Source: Bacteroidetes bacterium QS_8_68_28
GTDB taxonomy: Bacteria; Bacteroidota; Rhodothermia; Rhodothermales; Salinibacteraceae
Reading direction: 5' to 3'
Length of the DNA stretch: 38,983 nucleotides
Assembly (NCBI GenBank): GCA_003022485.1
Contig: PXTS01000046.1
Coordinates: forward strand, 1 to 38,983
Shown here one piece after another: positions 1 to 7,484 of the stretch (position 1 is its first letter; each line of letters begins with the position of its first letter). The notes beneath the pieces are model-generated. The model worked only from the letters and a program-made list of their open reading frames with translations. It ran no database searches and was not told the DNA's origin. The position numbers and the translations under genes are program-made.

Positions 1-97
1 ACGAGTACCGCCCCGAAACCAGCGAAGCGATGATCCGAATCGGCATGTCAAGGCTGATGATTTCCCGCCTCAAATAGCTTCGCCAGACAGTCTCTCA
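1..97 (+). mobile_element. 3' end of an IS5-like insertion sequence (transposase C-terminus plus probable terminal repeat)
   Basis: The frame from base 3 to the TAG at 75-77 encodes a 24-residue tail reading EYRPETSEAMIRIGMSRLM and then ISRLK. It resembles the C-terminus of IS5/IS427-type DDE transposases (pattern xxYxPETSEAMIxxAMxRLMxRRL). The rest of the element lies left of the window. The outer end is probably the repeat read inward as GAGAGACTGTCTGGCG (complement of 81-96). The IS boundary is inferred, since the other end cannot be seen. Confidence 0.65.
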
Positions 98-609
98 ACG
101 AATTCATTGTCTGGAGTGATAATGTTGTAGCACATGCAATCCTCGAATGAACCAGCAGATACCGAGACATCTCTTACTTCCACCTCAACCTCGCGGGTGG
201 TGCCTCTTTCGTCGACGTGGGTAAATGAGTCACCCTCATCGACAGGATATTTAAAACGAAATGTAGTAATAGGAATGTCACCTTGTTTGTATCCAACAAT
301 CAGATCTTTATTGCTTTCTCTTACATAAGGATGTTTGAAACCTTCGGATAAAGGTTCTACTTCCCGGTAGGTTTCTCCATCAATTTCCTCGGTGTTATCA
401 GTAATGCGGTGTGTATTCGTATCTGAATCTGCTGTCCATGAGTTTCCTGTTTCAATGGGCACGAGTGATTCAGCATTCCCATCATTCTCATCAGACATTG
501 AATCTGAATCACATGCGCCTGCCACCGCGCCCGTTATAAAAACGGCAACGACGGTAAGCATGAGGACGGTGGGCAAGCTGTAAGGAAAATTGGCAGTTCG
601 GTTTTTCAT
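70..609 (-). CDS. lipoprotein, probable integron-cassette gene, C-terminus cut by an IS
   Basis: The product has 179 residues. It has a basic N-terminus, a hydrophobic stretch and a lipobox ending AVAGAC at about residues 28-33, so it should be exported and lipid-anchored. An acidic linker follows, then a beta-rich domain ending near SVSAGSFEDCMCYNI. That pattern is common in secreted lipoproteins where roughly 30-40 more residues normally follow. The last codons (VERLSGEAI) are encoded by what looks like the terminal repeat of the neighbouring IS, so the native C-terminus is probably missing. GC content is well below that of the core genes. The gene points away from the integrase pseudogene at 870 and has a GTTATGT core site 51 bp upstream, as expected of an integron cassette. 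Function is unknown. Confidence 0.6.
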   Translation of the reverse strand: MKNRTANFPYSLPTVLMLTVVAVFITGAVAGACDSDSMSDENDGNAESLVPIETGNSWTADSDTNTHRITDNTEEIDGETYREVEPLSEGFKHPYVRESNKDLIVGYKQGDIPITTFRFKYPVDEGDSFTHVDERGTTREVEVEVRDVSVSAGSFEDCMCYNIITPDNEFVERLSGEAI

Positions 610-659
610 AGGGTTTACGGTCTTGATTAGGTTTGCGCTCTAAAAGATAGTGCGAAGGC

Positions 660-666
660 ACATAAC
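660..666 (-). other. integron-like recombination core site (GTTATGT)
   Basis: On the minus strand the 7-mer GTTATGT lies 51 bp before the ATG at 609. It is close to the GTTRRRY core where cassettes join. It has the same form as the GTTATGC at the 5' edge of the second lipoprotein gene (2302-2308). Assignment rests on this match and on gene layout. Confidence 0.4.
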
Positions 667-869
667 TGAGTTTATGCGGAAGAATGTCCACAGTAAAATA
701 TTACCACCGAAGCCGCTACCTTTAAAAAATAATGGGCTTACGCCAAGAAGCGACATTTTATCAGCGGAAGCCGTTACGACAATGGTACAAGCGCTGCCTG
801 CACGGGCTTCAGCAACTGTCGTATCTATCATAAAAGCGTCAGTAGTTCTTTGCAAGCTCGTCGATTCCC
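667..869. other. AT-rich region between integrase pseudogene 1 and its divergent lipoprotein gene (attI/Pc position)
   Basis: No convincing gene is seen in these 200 bases. In integrons the attI site and the cassette promoter occupy exactly this position, between the 5' end of intI and the first cassette. AT-rich runs occur around 690-765, but I cannot define an attI sequence or a promoter with confidence. Confidence 0.3.
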
Positions 870-1439
870 GTGGACATCCGCTCTCCGTTTCTCCAGCGCG
901 TGCAACGTGTCCTGCGGGCCCGTCGCAAAAGTCTCGACACCGAGCGTGCCTACCTGCGCTGGATCAAGCGCTTCATCCTCTACCACCAGAAGCGCCACCC
1001 CACCGACATGGGGACGTCCGACATCGAGGACTTCCTCACCCACCTCGCCGTCGACCGCGAGGGGGCCCCGTCGACGCAAAACCAGGCGCGCTGCGCTCTG
1101 CTCTTTCTCTACCGCGAGGTCCTCGAACGCGACCCCGGCCCGCTCGAACAGGTCGCCCCCGCCAAGCGCTCGCGCAACGTGCCCGTCGTCTCCTCCGCCG
1201 AGGAAGCCGGCGCCGTGCTCGCGGCCATGAAGGGCGAAAACGCCCTCGTCGCGCGCCTGCTCCACGGAGCCGGCCTGCGCTTCATCGAAGCGCTTCGGCT
1301 GCGCGTAAAAGCTTCGGCTGCGCGTAAAAGACCTCGACTTCGAGCGCCGACAGATTACCGTGCGCGACGGCAAGGGCAACAAAGACCGCCTTACGCGAAG
1401 TTCAGGTGCGGTGGGATTCGTCAGCGTGAGCCTTCCTGA
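870..1439 (+). pseudogene. integron integrase (IntI-type tyrosine recombinase), copy 1, frameshifted and truncated
   Basis: The first 146 residues or so form a recognisable N-terminal SAM-like and early catalytic region of an IntI-type recombinase. Matching segments are LDTERAYLRWIKRFILYHQK, AVDREGAPSTQNQARCALLF and [18 protein letters not shown], the last holding the first catalytic Arg. A perfect 19-bp tandem duplication (1292-1329) then shifts the frame. Removing one copy restores [20 protein letters not shown], as in IntI proteins. Similarity stops after KDRLT at about 1396, so the HxxR...H...Y catalytic half and the IntI-specific insert are missing. An attC-like site follows. The product cannot be an active recombinase. 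It is related to the copy at 2493-3460. Confidence 0.8.
1292..1329 (+). repeat. 19-bp tandem duplication disrupting integrase copy 1
   Basis: GCTTCGGCTGCGCGTAAAA occurs twice in direct succession (1292-1310 and 1311-1329). It lies inside codons for LRLRVK, and because 19 is not a multiple of three it shifts the reading frame. Confidence 0.95.
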
Positions 1440-1440
1440 C

Positions 1441-1519
1441 TTGCGGTGACGCTTCTCTTGTAGCTCATCGCTTCGTCCGGGAGCCAGACGCCCACGTCAC
1501 CTGCAACGATTTGTTATGC
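1441..1519 (-). other. attC-like folded recombination site after the second lipoprotein gene
   Basis: Read on the minus strand, the site begins 6 bp after the lipoprotein stop codon with GCATAAC (1519-1513), an R''-like core. It continues with imperfect arms TTGCAGGTGACG (complement of 1495-1506) and CGTCACCGCAA (complement of 1441-1451), which pair except for one extrahelical base. A small inner hairpin (CGTC...GACG, 1474-1490) lies between them. One bulged base in an imperfect palindrome of this size is typical of attC. The expected far-end GTTRRRY is absent after CGCAAGTC, so the site looks truncated or hybrid. GCATAAC is the exact complement of the GTTATGC at the other edge of this gene. 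Confidence 0.55.
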
Positions 1520-1525
1520 GTAGCC

Positions 1526-2266
1526 TTAATTCTCCTGATTTCGCACCGTAATCAAAATTTTGTCCATGACCTGAATGAGTTGTTGTTCAACTTGGCCCCA
1601 TGCTTCGTTCGCCGCTGCGTCTCCAGATTCATACCCCCACATATTATGTTTCTTCCTTTCTGCGACGAGGGGTACAGAAAAACGTTCAGTCTGACTCCCG
1701 CGTTTGTCTACAACCTCGAGACTCAACCACGAGACTCCGATCCACCAGCCATCGGCAGAAAAATTGCCTCCGAACACTGCCTGCTGGGCGGAAGCGGTAG
1801 CTACCACAGGAGTCCAATCGCCTGACACCTGAGCGCGGGCAGTTGTGAATGAGTTGGTAACACTCGTAGACGAAACAATTCTCGAACCGTGGTTCGCTTC
1901 GATTGCCTTCAAGCGTATCTTGACTGCTGTGCGACCGTCTGGCACCTCTGCAAAGTAGTCCGTCCACTCGATTGAACTGCCATACGTTTCAGAAAGTCCT
2001 GCTTTCAGCGTTTCGACTACATTCTTGCTTTCGCCTTTCTGTGTATTCGCATCTTGAGCTTTGCGTGCCCGCTCATCGAGGGACTTCTGTGTCTGCGCAT
2101 CAAAAACGGAGATGAGCAGAGGCGGGTCCGCCTGAAGACTCGTCCGTGGTGACGCAGATATTTGCGGCAGTACGGTGCGCGTGGTGCGGGAGAGACCGCA
2201 CCCGGCAACGGCCAAAAAGACTGCTGCCAAAGCTAACGGCGTGGCACTTCGCAGGAAACGGCTCAT
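1526..2266 (-). CDS. lipoprotein of unknown function, probable integron cassette gene
   Basis: The product is about 246 residues. I chose the ATG at 2266 because it gives a compact signal peptide (MSRFLRSATPLALAAVFLAV) with lipobox LAVAGC. The upstream in-frame ATG at 2305 lies inside the recombination core site. The mature protein has a charged region near residues 55-75, then a beta-rich domain with many aromatic residues (DGWWIGVSWLSLEVV). It ends in a predicted helix (AWGQVEQQLIQVMDKIL). I do not recognise the family, though outer-membrane assembly lipoproteins of the LpoB/CsgG kind have a loosely similar end. It is divergent from integrase copy 2, flanked by GTTATGC and an attC-like site, and of lower GC than the core genome. 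All this fits a cassette. Confidence 0.65.
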   Translation of the reverse strand: MSRFLRSATPLALAAVFLAVAGCGLSRTTRTVLPQISASPRTSLQADPPLLISVFDAQTQKSLDERARKAQDANTQKGESKNVVETLKAGLSETYGSSIEWTDYFAEVPDGRTAVKIRLKAIEANHGSRIVSSTSVTNSFTTARAQVSGDWTPVVATASAQQAVFGGNFSADGWWIGVSWLSLEVVDKRGSQTERFSVPLVAERKKHNMWGYESGDAAANEAWGQVEQQLIQVMDKILITVRNQEN

Positions 2267-2301
2267 TGTGGCGTGTACGTTTTGGTATGAGTCTTGGGGC
2301 G

Positions 2302-2308
2302 GCATAAC
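2302..2308 (-). other. integron-like recombination core site (GTTATGC)
   Basis: Minus-strand GTTATGC marks the 5' edge of the lipoprotein gene. It is exactly complementary to the GCATAAC after the same gene (1513-1519). After insertion of a cassette circle, the R' half ends up at the cassette start and the R'' half at its end, so this complementarity is what the mechanism predicts. Confidence 0.5.
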
Positions 2309-2492
2309 CTACAATTATGCATCACGCCCCCGGTAGGATCGGCGTCGGACGCCCTAACGCACATGCTGCCACCGAGTTGCGAGATAGGTCGATCCTATGC
2401 GAGAGCACGCGTATAGTATGAACGAGGTCCCTGCCTGCTCAATACGCTCGCACACCCCCGCCGGAAACACGTCATCCCAAACACGTCCTCTC
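2309..2492. other. region upstream of integrase copy 2 (attI position)
   Basis: No gene is seen here. The minus strand carries a near-core GTTAGGGC around 2347-2354, and the plus strand carries TTGCGAGA (2377-2384), a motif found in other intergenic regions of the window. A degenerate 14-bp direct repeat beginning AAACACGTC occurs at 2465 and 2479. This is where attI and the cassette promoter would lie, but neither can be defined. Confidence 0.3.
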
Positions 2493-3460
2493 ATGGCCCC
2501 GCCGTCCGCCGCGACCTCCTCATCTCCTCGACCGAGTCCACGCGACGTGCCGTCGCCGCCAGTTTAGCCGCCACACGGAGACAAGCTACCGCCGCTGGAT
2601 CATTCGTTACGTCCGCTTCCACGACACGACGCACCCTCGCGAGCTCGACGCCGACGACGTGAAGGCCTTCCTCAATCACCTCGCCGCCCATCGCAACGTC
2701 GCGGCCTCCACCCAGAACCAGGCCCTCAACGCCCTCGTCTTCCTCTACGACGACGTGCTCGACCGCCCTCTCAGCGAGATTGGGGCCATCGAGCGGGCTG
2801 ATCGGCCCAAGCGTCTCCCCACGGTGCTCTCGAAGAACAAGGTCCGTCGTCTCTTCCGCGGCCCCAGTGCGCTGGTCGCCCACCTTCTGTACGGTGGCGG
2901 CCTGCGTCTGTCCGAAGGACTGCGGCTTCGCGTAAAGGACCTGGGCTTCGACCAGCGCCGCATCGTCGTGCGGGACGGCAAGGGCGAAGGACCGGACCAC
3001 GATCCTCCCCGACACGCTGCGAGACCCGCTCCGTAAGCAGCTGCGCCACGCCCGCCAGCTGCACCAGCGCGACTGCGAGGCCGGCTGCGGGACCGTCTAC
3101 CTGCCCGACGCGCTGGCGCGCAAGTACCCCAATGCCCTCCGCGAGTGGAAGTGGAAGTACGTCTTCCCCTCCCAGCAGCGCTCGCGCGACCCGCGAAGCG
3201 GCACGCTCCGGCGTCATCACCGCTCGAGGTCCGCCGTCCAGAAAGCCGTGAAGCGGGGCCTGCGCCGCGCCGGAATCGACAAGAAAGCCAGCCCGCACAC
3301 CTTCCGCCACACCTTCGCCACGCACCTTCTGGAAAGCGGCTACGACATCCGCACCGTGCAGCGCCTCCTCGGGCACGAAGACGTACAAACAACCATGATC
3401 TACACCCACGTCGCCGGCGGCCCCGGCGCGAAAAGCCCTCTCGACCGCCTCCACGATTGA
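2493..3460 (+). pseudogene. integron integrase (IntI-type tyrosine recombinase), copy 2, frameshifted
   Basis: Nearly full-length IntI homology is spread over two frames. The first frame (about 2521-2985) carries [34 protein letters not shown] and [20 protein letters not shown] with a catalytic Arg. After GKGE near 2985 the frame changes to [17 protein letters not shown] and runs to the TGA at 3458-3460. The second frame holds the IntI-specific segment [16 protein letters not shown] and the catalytic set [28 protein letters not shown]. The only nearby ATG (2493) is out of frame with the N-terminal homology, so the start is probably damaged too. All catalytic residues (R, H, R, H, Y) persist, which suggests recent decay. 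It is convergent with dnaN, 11 bp apart. Confidence 0.85.
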
Positions 3461-3471
3461 CGACCCGCGCC

Positions 3472-4656
3472 CTACGCATACGTGTTCAGCATCACCGGCA
3501 TGATGAGCATTAGGAGGTCTTCCCCCTCGCCCTGCTCCTCGGGGGTGACGATCCCCGCGCGGTTGGGCGTGGAAAGCTTGAAAACCACGTCGTCGGCGTC
3601 GAGGTTGCTCAAGACCTCCGTCAGGTAATTGGCGTTGAAGCCGATGGTCATTTCGCTCTCGCCCTTGCCGTCGAAGTCGCAGCGCACCTCTTCGTGCGCC
3701 TTCGAGGAGCGCTCGATGTCCTCGGCGCTGATGTCGAGACGGTCCCTTTCGATCTCCAGGCGGATCTGGTTGGTCGTCGAGGACGAGTAGAGCCCCACCC
3801 GCTTCACGGCCGCCAGCAGCGCCTCGCGGCCCACCGTCAGCGCCTTTTCGTTCTCGTCGGGAATGACGGCTCCGTAGTTGGGATAGGTCTCGTCGATGAG
3901 GCGGGCCATCACCTGCGCCTCGCCAAAGTTGAAGCCTACGTGCCCCTCGCCTACGCTCACCGTGCAGAGGCCGCCCTGGTCAGCGGCCTGGTCGGAGGCC
4001 ACGCGCCCCGCCAGTGAGAGCGCCTTCTCGGGCACGATGAAGGTCAGCTCTTCCCCGCTCACCAGCTCCTCCATCGTCAGGCGCACGAGGCGGTGGCCGT
4101 CGGTGGCAACGGTGCGGCCCTCTTCCGGCCCGATCTCGAAGTAGATGCCCATCATCGCGGGACGGAGCGCGTCCTGGCTCACCGCGAAGCTGGTCTTCGA
4201 GATCGCGCGGCTCAGGAGCGCATTCTCCAGCTCGACCCGGTTCTCCTCGCTTTCCAGCTCCGGCAGGTCAGGGTAATCCTGGCCGTCGTGGCCCACCATT
4301 TTGTACTCGCCCTGGTCGGTTTCGAGGCGCACGGCCAGCTGGTCTTCGCCCTCCTCGCCTTCCCCGGCGGTGAACGTCACGGGCAGATCCGGCAGCGCGC
4401 GCAACGTGTCGATCAGGCGACGCGCGGGGACGGCGACGGCCTCCTCCCGGCCCGCCTCTCCGTTTTCGGCAAACTGCACGCCGGGCACCTCTTGCGTGAT
4501 CGAGATTTCCAGGTCCGTCGCGCTGAGGAGTAGCGTCCCGCCCTTGTTTTCAAACAGGATGCACTCCAGGACTGGGAGGGTGCTCTTGGACGGAACGGCC
4601 CCACTGGTGGTGTTGAGCGCGTCCAGGAGGTCGGCGCTGGAGGCGGTAAATTTCAT
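3472..4656 (-). CDS. dnaN: DNA polymerase III sliding clamp, beta subunit
   Basis: The product is 394 residues, normal for the family, with the three-fold clamp architecture. The start at MKFTASSADLLDALNTTSGA matches where DnaN proteins begin, and a 12-residue upstream extension is ignored. Recognisable segments include KSTLPVLECILFE, FAVSQDALRPAMMGIYFE, TDGHRLVR, LIDETYPNYGAVIPDENE and NANYLTEVL. The C-terminus LLMLIMPVMLNTYA is the usual hydrophobic end. It forms the dimeric ring that tethers replicative polymerase to DNA. It lies downstream of dnaA in the same direction with 215 bp between them, the classic dnaA-dnaN order. The sequence is markedly acidic, as in salt-adapted organisms. Confidence 0.97.
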   Translation of the reverse strand: MKFTASSADLLDALNTTSGAVPSKSTLPVLECILFENKGGTLLLSATDLEISITQEVPGVQFAENGEAGREEAVAVPARRLIDTLRALPDLPVTFTAGEGEEGEDQLAVRLETDQGEYKMVGHDGQDYPDLPELESEENRVELENALLSRAISKTSFAVSQDALRPAMMGIYFEIGPEEGRTVATDGHRLVRLTMEELVSGEELTFIVPEKALSLAGRVASDQAADQGGLCTVSVGEGHVGFNFGEAQVMARLIDETYPNYGAVIPDENEKALTVGREALLAAVKRVGLYSSSTTNQIRLEIERDRLDISAEDIERSSKAHEEVRCDFDGKGESEMTIGFNANYLTEVLSNLDADDVVFKLSTPNRAGIVTPEEQGEGEDLLMLIMPVMLNTYA

Positions 4657-4871
4657 GGCAGGCGGCGGGGTTGTTGGGGTGAGGGGGAGCAATAAAGTAC
4701 GCAGGAAGGCGGCGCCGGATCCGGCGTTCTGTGTTTGGAGGCGTGGGGGGAGGTCGGGAGTGCGGGGGTCTTCGTGAGGCGTCGCGCCGGCAATGCGCTG
4801 GTGTCAGGCGGGCGCGCAACGAATGCGAGCGCCTCTTTTTTTCGAGGCGTTTGTTCCTACTCGCCCCCCCG

Positions 4872-6569
4872 TCACCGGCTGCGCAGATCGATCTTGCGGC
4901 GCAGGTCCTCGACGGTCTTTTTGAACTCGGGGTTGACCTCCATCTGCTCATCGACGCGCTTGTTGGAGTGGATGACCGTCGAGTGGTCGCGCCCGCCGAA
5001 GTGCAGGCCGATGGTCTTGAGGGAGTGGTCGGTGCGTTGCTTGCAGAAGTACATGGCAATCTGGCGGGCGCGCACCACGTCGCGCTTGCGCGTCTTGCCG
5101 CGCAGGGAGTCCTCCTCCACGCTGAGGTGCTCGCACACGATGCGCTGGATCTCCTCGATGGTCAGGGCGGAGCGCCGCTCGCTGACGAGGTCGCTGAGCA
5201 CGTCCTTCGCCAGCGACAGATCGAGGTCGTCCTGGTGGAGGCTCGCGTGCGCCATGAGCCGGATCAAGGCCCCCTCGAGCTCGCGGATGTTGCTTTTGAT
5301 GTTGTGCGCCATGAACTCGATGATCTTCTCGGGAAGCTCAATGCCGTCGTCTTCGGCCTTGCGCCGCAGGATGGCGATGCGCGTCTCCAGCTCCGGCGGC
5401 TGCACGTCGGCCGCGAGGCCCTGCTGGAACCGGCTCAGGAGGCGCTCCTCGATCCCGTCGATCTCGCGGGGGGCGCGGTCGGCGCTGAGGACGATCTGCT
5501 TGCCGTTCTGCTGGAGCGCGTTGAAGATGTGGAAGAACTCCTCCTGCGTCTTTTCCTTCCCGCTGAAAAACTGCACGTCGTCGACGATCAGCAGGTCGAT
5601 CTGCCGGTAAAACATCGAAAACTCGTTGATGCGGTTGTTCTGGATGGCCCGCACGAACTCGGTCGTGAACCGCTCGGAGGAGACGTAGAGCACGGTCCGG
5701 CTGTCCGTGCCCTGGTGCTCGACGTAGTTGCCGATGGCCTGGATGAGGTGCGTCTTGCCCAGCCCCACGCCGCCGTAGACGAGAAACGGGTTGAAGCGCG
5801 TGGATCCCGGCTCCTGCGAGATCGCCCAAGCGGCCCCGCGCGCGAGCTGGTTGCAGTCTCCCTCGATGAAGCGCTCGAAGGTGTAGCTGTCGTTGAGCTG
5901 CGGGTCGACGCTCGTCTCCTGGAGCCCCGGAATGGCAAAAGGGTTCTTGACCGGCACGTCGCCTTCTTCGCCGGATTGCTGCGGCGCGTCCTGCGGGACG
6001 TCCTGCGGGGCGGCGTCTTGCTGCCCGGGCGAGGCTCCCTGCCCCCTTTCGCCCTGCCCGGAGCGGCCCGCACGCATCTGCCGCTCGGGACGGCGCGAGG
6101 GGTCGGGCTCGGTGGAGCCGTGGCCGGGGCGTTTCCGGGCGTCGGGACGCTTCGGCGGAGGCCCCTCGCTCTCGGGAGCGTCGCTCTTCTCCGAGTCGCT
6201 CTTCTCCGAGGGGGAGGAGGGTCCCCGCGCCGGCAAGCGCATCGACGCGCCTTCGTCGCCCGCTTCGCCGCCGCCTTCGCCCTTTTCCACGACGATGTCG
6301 TAAAAGAGCCGCCCATCGTCCCCGAGCACGCGCGTGACCGTCTTGCGCAAGAGGCCGAAGTAGTGCTCCTGGAGCCACTCGTAGTAGAAGCGGCTCGGCA
6401 GCTTTACCGTCAGGCGCTTCAGACCGCCCGCCTCTTCGAGGTTCATCGCCTCGATCGGCTCGAACCACGTCTTGTAGCTCTGCCGGCTCACATTGTCGCG
6501 GATGATGTCCTGACAGGCGGTCCAGGCCGCTTCGGCAGAGGTGGGCGCAGGGGAATCGGGCGACTCCAT
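4872..6569 (-). CDS. dnaA: chromosomal replication initiator protein DnaA
   Basis: The product is about 565 residues, some 100 more than in E. coli. The start at MESPDSPAPTSAEAAWTACQ gives a proper domain I; the 70 residues upstream in frame are low-complexity. Domain I (about 1-90) contains SRQSYKTWFEPI. Domain II (about 95-225) is an unusually long charged, proline- and glutamine-rich linker. Domain III (AAA+) has Walker A GGVGLGKTH near residue 262 and Walker B LLIVDDVQFF. Domain IV has the DNA-binding signature FGGRDHSTVIHS. It binds DnaA boxes at oriC and melts the origin. A perfect DnaA box lies upstream, so autoregulation is likely. The extra length is all in the linker, which varies between species. 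Confidence 0.97.
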   Translation of the reverse strand: MESPDSPAPTSAEAAWTACQDIIRDNVSRQSYKTWFEPIEAMNLEEAGGLKRLTVKLPSRFYYEWLQEHYFGLLRKTVTRVLGDDGRLFYDIVVEKGEGGGEAGDEGASMRLPARGPSSPSEKSDSEKSDAPESEGPPPKRPDARKRPGHGSTEPDPSRRPERQMRAGRSGQGERGQGASPGQQDAAPQDVPQDAPQQSGEEGDVPVKNPFAIPGLQETSVDPQLNDSYTFERFIEGDCNQLARGAAWAISQEPGSTRFNPFLVYGGVGLGKTHLIQAIGNYVEHQGTDSRTVLYVSSERFTTEFVRAIQNNRINEFSMFYRQIDLLIVDDVQFFSGKEKTQEEFFHIFNALQQNGKQIVLSADRAPREIDGIEERLLSRFQQGLAADVQPPELETRIAILRRKAEDDGIELPEKIIEFMAHNIKSNIRELEGALIRLMAHASLHQDDLDLSLAKDVLSDLVSERRSALTIEEIQRIVCEHLSVEEDSLRGKTRKRDVVRARQIAMYFCKQRTDHSLKTIGLHFGGRDHSTVIHSNKRVDEQMEVNPEFKKTVEDLRRKIDLRSR

Positions 6570-6724
6570 GCGGGACGGGCGAGACAGGGCCGCGAGCGGA
6601 AGCGCGGCAGTGAACGAGCGGCAGGCGGAAAGGGAGCAGGCGACACGCCTTGTGGGCGGAACGGCGCCCCGGCGCGGCGCGGAGCGGGCCTCGCGCGGCG
6701 GGGGGAGCAGCGGCCCTGTGCGGG

Positions 6725-6945
6725 GCCTTTTTTCCACATCAGGGTGGGCACTGAGAAAGCACGCAAGCGCGCGGAGCACAACTTTTTCCAGTTTCAGTCA
6801 GGCCATAAACATTTTATCAACAGCCTAATTGTCTGTCGGAGAGCGGTTTGGCGATACGGCACTCAGTTTTGAACAATTTCAGGAGCAAACGCAACGCGCC
6901 GTTCCCGCAGCGTTGAAAACCCCGCCCGGTTATCCACAGGTTGCT
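6725..6945. other. candidate replication origin (oriC) upstream of dnaA
   Basis: A perfect DnaA box TTATCCACA lies at 6930-6938. Near-matches TTTTCCACA (6730-6738) and TTATCAACA (6814-6822) flank the most AT-rich stretch of the region (about 6775-6890). The location next to dnaA is the usual one. Only one box is perfect, so the exact limits are uncertain. The remaining non-coding DNA up to 7484 is GC-rich and holds no gene that I can support. Confidence 0.65.
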
Positions 6946-7364
6946 CACATCGCGCGCTCCGCCCTCCCGCACAGGGACCTTCGAGGCGGCACGCCGTCTT
7001 CTTCTCCCCAGCTCTCTGGGAGGCCCGAAACTGGAAAAAACCTCACCGGTGCGCTGGGGCGCGGGCTGAGGTCTGGGAACGCAGAGAGAACCGGCTCGCG
7101 CGGAGGCCGTCGGCGGGGGCGTCGAAGGCGCAAGGCGGCGGGTCCGATTTTCGAGCCCTCCTATGTTAACGATGCTTTTGGGCAACGTCAAGCGCCCGCC
7201 GGGCATTTTCACAAGAGCGCCTCGGGCGGCGCGGGGCGGGGCAAGCAGCGGGCGCGAACGCAGGGTTCCTGCGAGCGCCGGCGCGGTGCGAACCTCGGCG
7301 CCCCGTCTCCCGCGCACGGCAAACAAAAAGGCCCCACCGAGCAGGGAAGCGTGTCCCGTACGGA

Positions 7365-7396
7365 GAGCGAGCGAAACGAAGAGCGAGCGAAACGAA
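7365..7396 (+). repeat. 2 x 16-bp tandem repeat upstream of the DUF177 gene
   Basis: GAGCGAGCGAAACGAA is perfectly repeated at 7365-7380 and 7381-7396, in the non-coding stretch between oriC and the DUF177 gene. Confidence 0.9.
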
Positions 7397-7484
7397 GAGC
7401 AGCCCGCCTCCGGTAGAAACATCGCCTTCGGCCCGGGCGTTTTGCTTTCTTTGCACACTCTGACCACCAGGCCCGCGGCCGGTC

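Noticed and set aside
640-855. A 71-residue minus-strand frame in the attI position
   Set aside because: It has no recognisable domain or supporting start signal and lies where integrons have attI and the cassette promoter. I treat it as non-coding.
4731-6872. A 713-residue plus-strand open frame
   Set aside because: It lies antisense to dnaA, whose domains and motifs are complete; no independent signal is seen.
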